From assembly GCF_000142905.1 (NCBI RefSeq), contig NW_013657668.1:376912-440911 (forward strand): a DNA stretch of 64,000 bases, read 5' to 3'. Position 1 is the stretch's first letter. Each line of letters begins with the position of its first letter. The position numbers and the translations under genes were made by a program. The notes beneath the pieces are model-generated. The model did no database searches. It saw nothing but the letters and a program-made list of their open reading frames with translations, and was not told the DNA's origin. Shown one piece after another: positions 48,301-57,025 of this stretch. The DNA comes from Thecamonas trahens ATCC 50062. Lineage: Eukaryota; Apusozoa; Apusomonadida; Apusomonadidae.

Positions 48301-50325
48301 GTTGAACGAGAGCACTTTGTCAGCTGGCGGTTGCGGCTGACCGCCTAGCAGCAGCGCTGGTGAGTTGGCACGTGAGGCGGGCTTGGCCGTACTGCTCCCG
48401 TCAGCGGCCAGCTCACCCATCTTGGTGTGGGCGGTGGCAAGCGCAGCGAGAAGATGGACTCGTTCGGCTGCATGGACCACATCGTCGGTGCCAGAATCAC
48501 CGACTTCGACGGCCTCGAGTTCCTCGAGCGCATGCTTGAGCTGCGGGCCAAGCCAAGAGATCGACTGCGCCCCAGGCGTGGCCAGCGCAGATCGGCCTTG
48601 GTTCGCTGCTGCCAACACCATGCCCTCGGCCTCGCCCAGATCGCCGGATCCGAGGGCCTGCGAGAGCCTCTCGACTGCGGTGTAGTCGTGTCCACTCGAG
48701 TCTTGACCACCAGCCCCAGTGTGAGCATCGATGGCCTCGGCTAGGCTGCCAGCCGCCGTGACAACAGCGTCATTGTCGCGGCCAGTGTCGAGCGCGCTAG
48801 CCAGCGTCTTGGTCGCAAACTCAAGTTCGTGGGTGCCGGCCACCTGATGGAGGGCAAGCCCGGCTGTGAGAAGGGCAGTTGCGCTCTCAGGCTTGCTGAG
48901 GCCTAGCAGCGCTTGGGATGAAACGCTGCGCGCGGCAGCAGCGGTTCGACTGAGGGTGGCGGGCGCGCCAGCAGCATCCATGGCTGCCAGCGTGCACGCG
49001 GATCCGGCGTCGAGTGCAGCATGCAGGGTTGCTATGAGCGAGGTGATGGCACGAGCGGCGTGCTTGGCACTACGCCGTGACGTCGGGCGAGTGGAGATCT
49101 CGGCAAGAGCACGGCTCCCGGCCGCGCGTGCTGTCTCTAGCGCCCTGGCATGGCTGCGCAGCAAGTCGCCGCTGGGCGCGTCCACAGCGCCGGAAGCCTG
49201 TTCCAAATGTCCAATGGCATCAACGGCAAGAGCTACAAGATGCTGCAGCTCGCTAGCGGCATCATGGGGACGCTGACGAACGTCCGCGGCGGACCATGCC
49301 GAGGGAACCTGGGCGGCAAGCAGGGCGAGGTTGGCCAGCGGCGGGGCCCACAGCTCGCGAGCGTCCGCATCGTCTAAGCCGAGTGAGGCGTTACCAGCCC
49401 GCTGTGCAAGAGCAATGCCGGCTTCTGCCGCCGCTGCCAGGACCGCTGACGCCGCCGCCAGCTTGGCACGCGACGCAACGGTCTTGCGGCGGCGGTATGC
49501 CTTGGCATTTCGGCGGACAGCCTTGCCGCACGCGCGGATGTGGATCCGTGCCCGCTGCAGTCGTCGAGTGTCAGCTCGCGAGTCGACCAGCGGTTCGAGC
49601 TTCTCCATCAGCGCAAGCATGTCAGCGACAGCTGTGACGTGTTCACGGGCTCGCGCCGTTAGCGACGAGCCTGACGGATCAAGTGGCGTGGTCACGGCCT
49701 CACCCGCGACCGCAATGCCATCTAGGACCCGCCGCAGCGCCTTTTCGTCAAGAGGAGGCTCAACATAGCCAAGCCCGTGTCGCTTGGGTAGTAGCTGTAG
49801 CGCTGCCGCTGCCCATCCGGGATCATCGTCCAGCGCGCCGACAAACCGAACCACAGCTGGGGCGTTGTTCGGCGGAACGAGGACTGGGAGGCCGGCGCGC
49901 AGCGCAACGCCGACCCCGGGAGCCAGCCCGGCGTCAAACAGGCGCGATCGGTTCTGCTCAACCTTGCGCACGTCGTCCTGGCTCGCCAAGGCGAGCAGGC
50001 TCAGTCCATGACGCTTTGGTGAGAGGTGATCCGAGTTGGGCGGCGTGACTTGTTCCACCGTCTTTGCGAGATAACCAGCAGCCAGAGCACGTTCAACAGG
50101 ATCGATGCGTTCGAGAGCCTTTGGGCGGACAAATACACCATGTCGAGGCCGTGCATCAAAGTAGCGGACACCATCGACTGATCCGTTGTTCTTGCCCACG
50201 GGGCGGGAGCAGACGAGGCCAACCCATGTACCACGGGCAAACTCTGTAGAACCGACATAAGCTACTGTAGCCTCCTCCCACTGCAAGGGTCTCACTCGTA
50301 CAACATCTCCCACTTGTACACGCAT
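45385..50325 (-). CDS. CAP-Gly domain formin (FH3-like, FH1, FH2)
   Basis: One intronless frame of 1646 aa. Residues ~3-70 form a CAP-Gly domain with the tubulin-binding core GKNNGSVDGVRYF and a following HGVFVRP. A long Ala-rich helical region (~100-690) follows, containing a possible degenerate second CAP-Gly-like stretch (AVVRFVGALDDDPGW). Residues ~690-1010 look like the GBD/FH3 armadillo region (HYLRLLQVAPEQDTLLRVKAAL and later helices), then a coiled coil (~1060-1150). The FH1 is a Pro run (~1185-1225). The FH2 (~1230-1600) has KRAKVMEVLEPKVAQKIGIVLAQF, FHNEFAELASE and NYTASSARPILGF. FH2 dimers nucleate and elongate actin; CAP-Gly binds microtubule plus ends. The pairing in one polypeptide is discussed under findings. 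Confidence 0.87.
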   Translation of the reverse strand: MRVQVGDVVRVRPLQWEEATVAYVGSTEFARGTWVGLVCSRPVGKNNGSVDGVRYFDARPRHGVFVRPKALERIDPVERALAAGYLAKTVEQVTPPNSDHLSPKRHGLSLLALASQDDVRKVEQNRSRLFDAGLAPGVGVALRAGLPVLVPPNNAPAVVRFVGALDDDPGWAAAALQLLPKRHGLGYVEPPLDEKALRRVLDGIAVAGEAVTTPLDPSGSSLTARAREHVTAVADMLALMEKLEPLVDSRADTRRLQRARIHIRACGKAVRRNAKAYRRRKTVASRAKLAAASAVLAAAAEAGIALAQRAGNASLGLDDADARELWAPPLANLALLAAQVPSAWSAADVRQRPHDAASELQHLVALAVDAIGHLEQASGAVDAPSGDLLRSHARALETARAAGSRALAEISTRPTSRRSAKHAARAITSLIATLHAALDAGSACTLAAMDAAGAPATLSRTAAAARSVSSQALLGLSKPESATALLTAGLALHQVAGTHELEFATKTLASALDTGRDNDAVVTAAGSLAEAIDAHTGAGGQDSSGHDYTAVERLSQALGSGDLGEAEGMVLAAANQGRSALATPGAQSISWLGPQLKHALEELEAVEVGDSGTDDVVHAAERVHLLAALATAHTKMGELAADGSSTAKPASRANSPALLLGGQPQPPADKVLSFNDLIELDNDQKRKGSGLDLVGADVEVMPTLTASMSVVPVAEARPVEHYLRLLQVAPEQDTLLRVKAALDGASSQWAEEFVDGGGLAALFDELSVVQTGAEADVETHIFEEELIDTVATAMATVSGLEAVAAEPAYVARLAEATYSEVPSVARLAAHLLTGLARYSSESHTLVQASLVAAAADQPRARARPYQQIVAVLGNADLDVEGVQPVVNMRLVNALVDGAPELAARTAMRAMLEETGVWEAAWTRLGEVVEAAADDDKTAGALQAAMESYEASAAHDKVLAEFGDVSLDDPVAVARLLQTNLRSAGETYASFVSVMQSLLAVPGSTARGSVIWDGLAKLVAEVAGNGVVPSSKRDAGVEQLRKLMADREDIDGARKREAALQAQIADLTSQVATLSADAPQAASALQRRDAVAAEREAALVAAKQTAVRAGTEALRAAHARREAEVAAFSSAIRAARNQLEFVTKELQTTRKNLKAHKMTAGISAAAVPLKAVIKLKRFAKRAKQRRASGDGSGPSPPPPGGPPPPPPPPPPPPPGGGPPPPPPPGVKAEVVVGGFKRASCKMRKLRVSALTSKAVAGTVFADVEVSAAPLGLDLASLEPLFNAEPKAVKSSKSTSKKRAKVMEVLEPKVAQKIGIVLAQFRDLPMHSLRDALVVVDEGVLTPERVKRLAAVRPSAEDEEAVRSYLVTPVPGIVLGKASQFVAAVMDVPDLRAELDLLVFHNEFAELASEAEAGIAVVHAAVGSLASGVHLVRILQLVLAVVNYTASSARPILGFAASSLNALADTKSVDGSCTLLHVLAAHVQRNAPEVEAGLRAELADAGAGARKPLATAVGPAVRELASRTHTAAAQLQAVGETNPGTRLHELLDSFMETALERVAELVADLEHVEARAREVMIKYGEDPSKHDISFLLGALAQFQVRWDKALADNAKTRRREEARARRAAAQATRRRGRKMVSAVDLAALATSV

Positions 50326-50950
50326 CTACTTCTTTCCCCTCTAAAGTCACGTGTCCCCTCCCCCCCCCCCCTCCCCCCGCCTCCTTCCCCTGTCACCTGA
50401 AGGGCTCTGTCCTCGCCCCCCACGCCCCACGCCCCCCCCCCCCCCCGGGGTTTTGTTGTTCGGGAGGGAGGTGTGCCCCCCCGTGTCTCCCCAGAGAGCG
50501 AAAGGGGTCGCGCCGGGTGACATTTTTCGCCGCGCCATGCCNNNNNNNNNNNNNNNNNNNNNNNNNNNNNNNNNNNNNNNNNNNNNNNNNNNNNNNNNNN
50601 NNNNNNNNNNNNNNNNNNNNNNNNNNNNNNNNNNNNNNNNNACGTCACCCCCCCCCCCCTCCTGTTTTCGCTGCCGCCTGATCGTTTGCCCCTCCTCTTC
50701 CTCCCGATGTGCGACATGGGCTCAGCCCCTGGACCATCTTCCCCCCCCCCCCCCCATCGCAGTCTTGGATTAGCTTCACGAGTTCATCGCATCTGTTCTC
50801 GTTGTGCCCAACTCGGGGCGTGTGGTCGTCGCTCAATGTGGGCGCCAACTCCCTCCACCGCCCACCCCCACCTCACCCCTCATCTCTCTCACCTCTCCCC
50901 ACCTCCCCCCACCTACTTGGGCTCTGGGCTCTGGGTTGTGGTTTGAGGGT
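50326..50950 (+). promoter_or_regulatory. C-rich divergent region with assembly gap
   Basis: These 625 bp separate the formin and Sfi1-like starts. Plus-strand C-runs are dense (about 50358-50390, 50437-50447, 50650-50660, 50741-50752, 50865-50920), i.e. sense C for the Sfi1-like gene and sense G for formin. No gene is supported. The unknown sequence in the gap may contain promoter or exon. Confidence 0.5.
50542..50641. other. Assembly gap (100 N)
   Basis: Exactly 100 N, the conventional filler for a gap of unknown size, flanked by C-run sequence that is hard to read through. Confidence 0.98.
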
Positions 50951-53371
50951 ATGGCTGGCGTTGGCGTGGAGAAGGCTGGGGTGGAACAGGTGGTGGCGGA
51001 GAGTGGGCACCGGTCTGACGAGGGGAGCTTGGCCGGGACAGCGACGGTGACAACGATGGCGGTGGGGAAGCAGATGGAAGACCAATCAGAGGGAGATGGA
51101 AGCAAGACGGCGCTGACGTCATGGCGGCTGGCAGTGTCTGCGCCTGTTGCAGCACATATGGCCAAGTGGCTGGCGGCGCGGGCTGCACGATGGCGGGCGG
51201 CAGAGCTGATGGCTCGTAGTCACGGCCGCCAGCGCCTCCGCTCCGTCCTCCGGGCGTGGGCGGCAGAGGCTGCATCGGCTGCGCCATTCTCACAGGCAAG
51301 GGCTGCCGCGGCTGAGGAAATGGCTAACGAGCGGATTGTCCGACGCGCCCGGCTAGCGCTGCTCGACTGGAAGGAGCTGGCAACCTCGCCGCGGTGGTCG
51401 GCCAAGGCCCGCCGTGCCGCACACCAGCGCCGGGTCGAGCGGGTCACCGCTCGCCTGGAGGCTGCTCTGCCACCTCGAGGTGGTGTTCGCATCACGCCTG
51501 ACATCCTGGCTGCTGCCATCGACGACGACGCTATCGCTCAGTGGCATGCCATGATCGGCGCCCGCCTCGGCCGGACCGCGCTCCGCGCCTGGCACGCTTA
51601 CACTGTTCGCATGCGAACGGCTGGCGTTGTCAACAACGCGGCATTTCTCACGGCCAAGGTCAACGCCCACCAGGTGGCGTATGCTGAGCAGCTGGCCACC
51701 ATGCGGAAAGCTTTTACTGCCTGGAAGCGGGCCTCGATTGTTGAGCACAGGCTCGTGGCTATGGGCCGCGCCGCACGCCGCGCCGAGCTCGGCGCTGCGC
51801 TCAAAGCCTGGCGGGTGGCGGCCGCCCGACAGCGCGCGCTCAAGCTTGCAGTAGTCGACCGATGGCTGGTTACCGTCTCGTGGCGCATGATGGTCACGTT
51901 CCGGGCTTGGCGACTCTGGGCGCTGCAGCGTCGCCAGGCCCGTCTTCCACAGCAGGCGCTCATGGCTGCTTTCCAGCGGCGGCGGACCCGCAACGTTCTT
52001 GCTGCCACCTTTTCGGCGTGGGCCTCGATTGTGCCCAAGCGAGTCGAGGCTGTCATCATTGCCGAGGACTACGCCCTGCTCCGCCGCGAAAACGCAGCCC
52101 TCCGTGCAAACCTCACCGTTGCGGTCGAGTCAGCGGCCGCATCGGCGGATGCTCTCCAGCACGCACACCTCGCTCTTGCCAACTACGAGGACCGTCTGCT
52201 TGCTGCCGAAGACGCAAATGTCAAGCTCCGCATCCAGGTTCTGGCGCTGCAGCGCAAGCTGGGGCTCAAGCCGGTTGCCCCCGAAGCACGCGGCGCCGTC
52301 TCGCGCGGAAGCCAAACTGTCCTGCTCCCTGCCCCGCTGCGTATTTCACCTGTCTCTTCGCCGCGAGTTGCTTTGCTCGGCCCACCCGGGCATGCTCCGA
52401 TTCCGATGCGAGCTGGTGGCGGCATGGACGCTGGTGGCGGTGCGCCGCCGCACGGCCGCAGAACACCCACCTCACCTTTGGCTCGCTTCTCATCGTCGGC
52501 GGTCGCTTCTGACGGCAGCGCGGTGTGGCGGTCGCGGTCACGATCTCCATCTATCTCAGCCCAGCTCTCTCCGTTGGACACCTCGACCGGCTCACTCGCG
52601 CGCTCGATCTCGTTTTCCGAGAACACTGACTTGAGCGACTCTCAGACCATGGTCATTCGTACCGATTCGGTGGCGGGCTCCGCGCTCTTGCAGGCTTTGA
52701 GTGCAATCTCGTCGTCGGGTTCCTACTCGTCATCATCATCATCATCATCACTGTCGTTGCGGTCATCGTTTACCTGCCCAAGGCACCCGATGCATGGGGC
52801 GACAGCGTCCGACACCAGTGACAACGTCTCGTCGTGCTCGACCCCACAGCTCACCAACCCGATGCGGTCTACCATCCAAAAAGCCTTCCCGTCTGGCATG
52901 GTCGCCCGGCGTAACATTTTGCTAGCCAGTGGGCGGAGCTCGTCGGCGGCATCGCTCTCTCGCTGCCAACCGGCGGAGAAGCGACCGAGGCGGGCGAGCG
53001 AGCTGCCATCGTTCTCGTTCTCGTCGTCTTCGTCGTCGGACATTGTTTCGCCACGCGAGGAGCTGATCTCGCGCCCGGCGTCGGCCGTCGCGCATGCTGT
53101 TCCGGATACAGGTGGCGCTGACGAGCACTCTAGCTCGTCTTTATCGTCGTCGTCTTCGTCGACGCCGCTCATCATCCACCAGGCCGCGCAGCACTCGTGC
53201 TCATCGTCATCGTCGACGCCTGTCGTCGTCCAACAGAACCGTCATGAGTCGGACGATTCCGACTCGGCCATCTCCATCGATGCGGCGTCGCAGCCGTCGC
53301 TGGTAGGCAAGTCGCCCCCGCACACTCTGACCAGTGTGCGGGACTCTGTTCAGGCCGAGCTTCGGCCGTAG
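50951..53371 (+). CDS. Sfi1-like centrin-binding repeat/coiled-coil protein
   Basis: The protein is 806 aa from ATG 50951; the frame extends to a GTG at 50804. Residues ~85-365 carry at least seven spaced motifs of the Sfi1 type (small residue, hydrophobics, then Trp): LRSVLRAW, RLALLDW, TALRAWHAY, MRKAFTAWKRA, LGAALKAWRVA, MVTFRAWRLW and VLAATFSAW. These bind centrin/calmodulin in long helices and make the extendable filament of centrosomes and basal bodies. A coiled coil (~370-440, LLRRENAALRANLTVAVES, EDANVKLRIQVLALQRKL) follows, then a Ser-rich disordered half with poly-Ser and acidic SDDSDSA patches. Localisation to the centriole region is inference. Confidence 0.75.
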   Translation: MAGVGVEKAGVEQVVAESGHRSDEGSLAGTATVTTMAVGKQMEDQSEGDGSKTALTSWRLAVSAPVAAHMAKWLAARAARWRAAELMARSHGRQRLRSVLRAWAAEAASAAPFSQARAAAAEEMANERIVRRARLALLDWKELATSPRWSAKARRAAHQRRVERVTARLEAALPPRGGVRITPDILAAAIDDDAIAQWHAMIGARLGRTALRAWHAYTVRMRTAGVVNNAAFLTAKVNAHQVAYAEQLATMRKAFTAWKRASIVEHRLVAMGRAARRAELGAALKAWRVAAARQRALKLAVVDRWLVTVSWRMMVTFRAWRLWALQRRQARLPQQALMAAFQRRRTRNVLAATFSAWASIVPKRVEAVIIAEDYALLRRENAALRANLTVAVESAAASADALQHAHLALANYEDRLLAAEDANVKLRIQVLALQRKLGLKPVAPEARGAVSRGSQTVLLPAPLRISPVSSPRVALLGPPGHAPIPMRAGGGMDAGGGAPPHGRRTPTSPLARFSSSAVASDGSAVWRSRSRSPSISAQLSPLDTSTGSLARSISFSENTDLSDSQTMVIRTDSVAGSALLQALSAISSSGSYSSSSSSSSLSLRSSFTCPRHPMHGATASDTSDNVSSCSTPQLTNPMRSTIQKAFPSGMVARRNILLASGRSSSAASLSRCQPAEKRPRRASELPSFSFSSSSSSDIVSPREELISRPASAVAHAVPDTGGADEHSSSSLSSSSSSTPLIIHQAAQHSCSSSSSTPVVVQQNRHESDDSDSAISIDAASQPSLVGKSPPHTLTSVRDSVQAELRP

Positions 53372-53374
53372 CGC

Positions 53375-54949
53375 TCACTCGCTGATACCGCAAACGTCTC
53401 CAGAGGCCACCAGATCAAGTGCGTCGCGCCCGGTGCGCTCGCAGGCCGAGACCAGCGCTCGCAGGTCGGCGCCAGAGTAGCCCTCAGTTGCCAGCACCAG
53501 ATCGTCGTTGGCCGCTGTGGCAGCATGGGTAAAGTGGCTCAGAATGGCAGCTCGCGACGTTGCATCCGGGAGCGGAATGTGGACCAGAGCATCGAAGCGG
53601 CCAGGTCGCAGCAGTGCCTTGTCCACCAGATCTGGACGTGAGGTTGCGCCGACCACCAGTACTGCCCCACGTGCCGACACTCCATCCAGCTCGGTCAGAA
53701 GCTGGGTCAGCAGCCGCTCCTCAATGGCGTCTGAGGTGCCTCCAGGCTCGGCCCGCCGAGCCGCCCCAAACGCGTCCAGCTCGTCAAAGAACACCAGGCA
53801 TGGCGCAGCGGCGCGCGCGGCCTCAAACACCGCCCGGATGTTAGCTTCAGTCTCACCTACGTACGGCGAGAGCACGTCTGGGAGCGAGACTTGCATCGAC
53901 CGCAGCTGACCACCACCAAGCGTCTCGGCGAGGCTCGTTCCCAGCAGCGTCTTGCCCACTCCCGGGGGCCCGTGGAGGAGTATGCCGGACGCGCCGCTTA
54001 GACCGTATGCCGCTGCAAGGCTAGGGGCACTCACCTTGAGTGCCACCAGCGACTTGAGCCGCTCGCGAACTTCTGGATACCCAACCCAGACCTGCTCAGT
54101 GCCATCAGTGGCAGCTGGCGGCGGCGGTGGCCCGCCACTTGCCTGCCCACCGCCGTGGGCCATAGCATACCGCAGCGCGTCGGCCGGCGGCGCTCCCGCG
54201 AGCTCGCTCATCAGCAATCCGGCCACAACGTCGCGCGCCGTGCCGGCATGGGTGAGGCTAGCCAGACACTCGACGTCGACGCTGCTGTTGCTGCTGCCCG
54301 TCTTGCTTAGCCACGCCGCGAGCTGCGTCTTGCGTGCGGCCATTGTCGGCGCCTGCATCCGCACTTGCTGGCCGACGCTTGCGGCACAGCGGTCGACCAG
54401 CAGTGCCCATCGTGGCACGTCGCTGGCTCCGATGACAACCAAAAGCGTTCGCGACGTCGCCGCGTCGGCCACCGCGTCGAGTAGTGCACCCGCCAGCCTG
54501 TTTGTGTATGGCGTGTCGACCACAAGCTCGTGGGCGTCGTCGATGATGACAACTCGGGCAAAGGCACCAGCGAGCCACGGCTCGCCCGCCCTGCACTCGG
54601 CCTTGCCAACGCACTCGGGAGAGGCTACAGCCTTCTCCACAACTCCGGCATCGGCCCGCTTGACCAGTGCCTCCAGCACCAGATCTTGACCGGAGACCTG
54701 AACAACCCGCTGCTCAGCGCTGCACCCGCACGCCGCTTTGGGACACGCCTCTGTCCAGGCTGCTGTGAGCCGGCCTGCTAGCGTTGTCTTGCCGGTTCCG
54801 GCCGGGCCGAGGACAAAGATCGACGGCGCGAGGCTGACCAGAGCCGCCACGCCGGTTCGGGCACCCCTAGCGCTCTCTGCCATGGCGGCAAGTCGCGCCA
54901 CAGCAGCATTAACCTCCGCCTGCGGACCATCCATTGTGCCGCTGTTCAT
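53375..54949 (-). CDS. Two-module AAA ATPase (CDC48/PEX1/SPATA5L1-like)
   Basis: The protein is 524 aa. The first module has Walker A GPAGTGKTT (48-56) and a Walker B-like VVIIDDAHEL, where the usual DE is replaced by DD. A Pro linker leads to the second module with Walker A GPPGVGKTL (~325-333), pore loop SPYVGETEANIRAVF, Walker B CLVFFDELDAF (~385-395), sensor GATSRPDLVD and arginine fingers in PGRFDALVH. The second module is most like the D2 of PEX1 and SPATA5L1. There is no CDC48 N domain, so the protein is short for a type II AAA. It probably forms a hexameric unfoldase; the partner is unknown. Its stop is 3 bp from the convergent Sfi1-like stop. Confidence 0.85.
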   Translation of the reverse strand: MNSGTMDGPQAEVNAAVARLAAMAESARGARTGVAALVSLAPSIFVLGPAGTGKTTLAGRLTAAWTEACPKAACGCSAEQRVVQVSGQDLVLEALVKRADAGVVEKAVASPECVGKAECRAGEPWLAGAFARVVIIDDAHELVVDTPYTNRLAGALLDAVADAATSRTLLVVIGASDVPRWALLVDRCAASVGQQVRMQAPTMAARKTQLAAWLSKTGSSNSSVDVECLASLTHAGTARDVVAGLLMSELAGAPPADALRYAMAHGGGQASGGPPPPPAATDGTEQVWVGYPEVRERLKSLVALKVSAPSLAAAYGLSGASGILLHGPPGVGKTLLGTSLAETLGGGQLRSMQVSLPDVLSPYVGETEANIRAVFEAARAAAPCLVFFDELDAFGAARRAEPGGTSDAIEERLLTQLLTELDGVSARGAVLVVGATSRPDLVDKALLRPGRFDALVHIPLPDATSRAAILSHFTHAATAANDDLVLATEGYSGADLRALVSACERTGRDALDLVASGDVCGISE

Positions 54950-54976
54950 CTTCGTGTCGAGGGCAAGCAGATCGAG

Positions 54977-55240
54977 CTAGTGCGGCGCCTGGAGTCCGGC
55001 GAGGTTGAGCGATTTGCGGAGTGTGCGAAGCTGAGCGTATCCGCCGGCAATAAGAGCCCTCCGAGCTTCAATGTTGTCAACAGGAGTATGCGCGTTTGCA
55101 GCAAAGGCCGATCTTGCCGATGCAATGATGTCTTTCTGCGCGTGCGGAGCAGCGCGAGCTGTACGAAGGACGGCGCGGTAAAGATTGAGCGCCTGCGAGC
55201 GGACTACAAAGTGCTCCAGAGACCAGCTTCCAGCCACCAT
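54977..55240 (-). CDS. LYRM2: LYR-motif mitochondrial protein LYRM2
   Basis: The protein is 87 aa from ATG 55240, about the length of human LYRM2 (88 aa). The order SLEHFVVRSQALNLYRAVLR, then RSAFAANAHTPVDN, then GYAQLRTLRKSLNLAGL parallels LYRM2 throughout, including LYR followed by a conserved Arg and the phenylalanine after the basic helix. LYR proteins bind the acyl-carrier protein in the mitochondrial matrix; LYRM2 supports complex I assembly. The first 15 residues can serve as a presequence. It lies 27 bp downstream of nothing but the AAA start on the same strand, and diverges from TRMU. Confidence 0.85.
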   Translation of the reverse strand: MVAGSWSLEHFVVRSQALNLYRAVLRTARAAPHAQKDIIASARSAFAANAHTPVDNIEARRALIAGGYAQLRTLRKSLNLAGLQAPH

Positions 55241-55621
55241 ACAGCGACGACCACACGTAGTAACCGTCCACAAGAACACAGAACGCGCACAGAGGTATAA
55301 GGACACGAAAAGTGTGTCAAGATGTGAGCAGGAGATGTGGTGAGCCAATGACCCGTGACGCCTCCCCCCTCCCCTCCCCCTCCCATCCCCATCCCCCCTC
55401 CCTCCTTTCCTCCGTCATCCGTGGCTGACTTGGATCCGATCCGATCCCATCACACACTCTGCTGCCTCAGCCGAGCCTGCCACGAGGGAAACACGGATGG
55501 GCATGGGCATGGGCTTGAGACGTGTGGTTGGGTTGGAGTACGCACACTCGTCTTGCAACACAGAGTGAGTATTGCCTAGTGGGCTGAGGGCAAGGATTGG
55601 TTAGAGGGAGTTGCTGTGGCT
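55241..55621. promoter_or_regulatory. Shared divergent promoter of LYRM2 and TRMU
   Basis: 381 bp with no supported gene. A C-rich tract on plus (about 55358-55412) is sense C for TRMU. Two genes for mitochondrial proteins leave in opposite directions. Confidence 0.5.
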
Positions 55622-57025
55622 ATGTTGGGGCGTATGGTTCGGTCTTCGCTTGGTCGGTGGAGGACGTTGTCGCGCAAGCAGCTGTGGCTGGCGTCATGGT
55701 GGCGAGGGACGGGCATGGGGATCGGCAATGAGCGGAAGGCATCGAGCATGGCTGCAGGCATTGTAGATGCTCTAGATGGAGAGGCACGGCGTGCGGTGGA
55801 GGCTGCGCATCGGGATCTGCTGGAAGTCCAAGCGGCCGAGTCTCGGATGACGGGCAAGCGGGTGGCCTTGGCGGTGTCGGGCGGTGTCGACTCGGCGGTG
55901 GCGGCGCTCATCTTGGCTTCGATGCCTGTGGCGTCTGGGACGGGTAAGCTGGTTCCTGTCCATATGGCCAACTGGGATCCGGCGGACGACGAGCTGGGGC
56001 GGTTCTGCACTGTTGACGCAGATCGTCGCGATGCCAAGGGCGTGGTTGAGGCGCTTGGTCTGCCGCCGCTGGTTGCTGTCGATCTGGCAACCGAGTACTG
56101 GAACGAGGTCTTCCAGCCGACGCTTGATGGCTATGCCGCCGGCGAGACGCCGAACCCTGACATGGCATGTAACTCTGCGATCAAGTTTGGCGCGCTGGTC
56201 GAGACGCTCCGCCACCGACTGGAGGGTGACGATGTGGTGGTGGCTACCGGCCACTACGCGTCCTCGTCGCGCCTTGCGCCGGATGGCTTGTGCTTCCTCG
56301 CCGAGGCCAATGATACAACCAAGGACCAGACGTACTTTCTGGCCCGGACGCGCCCAGAGCAGATTCACGGACCAGAGGGTGATGCCCTCTTTCCGCTGGC
56401 AGCCCTGCACAAGACCCAAGTCCGGGCAATCGCCGCCAGCGTGGCGTCGCTGGCACACGTGGCCGCCAAGCGCGAGTCGATGGGCATCTGCTTTGTAGGC
56501 AAGCGCAAGTTTGGCCAGTTTCTGCAGCAGTACGTGCCCGACGCACCCGGCGAGTTCCGCGATCTGACCACCGGCACCGTTCTTGGCCGCCATGCTGGCG
56601 TTCACACCTTGACCATCGGCCAGCGGGCCCGACTTGGCGGCTTGCCGAGGCCGATGTACCTTGCTCGCAAAGACGTAGAGGCGCGCATCCTGTATTTGGT
56701 CGACGAGAGAGAGCATCCCCTGCTCATGTCGTCGTCGCTTCAGCTCGATCATGTTCTTGATCTCGCGCCGGACCATCCCGATTGGGTCGCGGCTTTCGAC
56801 GTCGGCGCCGAGCTCTGGCTCCGCACCCGCCACCTCGATCCGCTCACACCGTGTAGCATTGCCGGAACTCTGTCCGACTCCAAGCTGGCGTTGTCGTGTC
56901 GCACACCTGTTCGTGCACTTGCTCCGGGCCAAGTCGGCGCCCTCTATGGTCCCGCTGACGAGTCCACAGGACGTCGACCCCTTCTTGCATCCGGCATCAT
57001 CGGCACCCCGTCAACACCAAGCTGA
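55622..57025 (+). CDS. TRMU: Mitochondrial tRNA-specific 2-thiouridylase (TRMU/MTO2)
   Basis: The protein is 467 aa from ATG 55622 (the frame opens at a GTG two codons earlier). The N-terminus (RMVRSSLGRWRTLSRKQLW) is Arg-rich and acid-free, a clear mitochondrial presequence. The PP-loop is AVSGGVDSAVAAL (~83-95), the first catalytic Cys is in NPDMACNSAIKFG (~177-189) and the second in SMGICFVGKRKF (~285-297); the central GHYA is present. The C-terminal beta-barrel ends conventionally (ALAPGQVGALYG). It makes s2U34 of mitochondrial tRNA Lys, Glu and Gln using sulfur relayed from the cysteine desulfurase. All active residues are present. Confidence 0.95.
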   Translation: MLGRMVRSSLGRWRTLSRKQLWLASWWRGTGMGIGNERKASSMAAGIVDALDGEARRAVEAAHRDLLEVQAAESRMTGKRVALAVSGGVDSAVAALILASMPVASGTGKLVPVHMANWDPADDELGRFCTVDADRRDAKGVVEALGLPPLVAVDLATEYWNEVFQPTLDGYAAGETPNPDMACNSAIKFGALVETLRHRLEGDDVVVATGHYASSSRLAPDGLCFLAEANDTTKDQTYFLARTRPEQIHGPEGDALFPLAALHKTQVRAIAASVASLAHVAAKRESMGICFVGKRKFGQFLQQYVPDAPGEFRDLTTGTVLGRHAGVHTLTIGQRARLGGLPRPMYLARKDVEARILYLVDEREHPLLMSSSLQLDHVLDLAPDHPDWVAAFDVGAELWLRTRHLDPLTPCSIAGTLSDSKLALSCRTPVRALAPGQVGALYGPADESTGRRPLLASGIIGTPSTPS

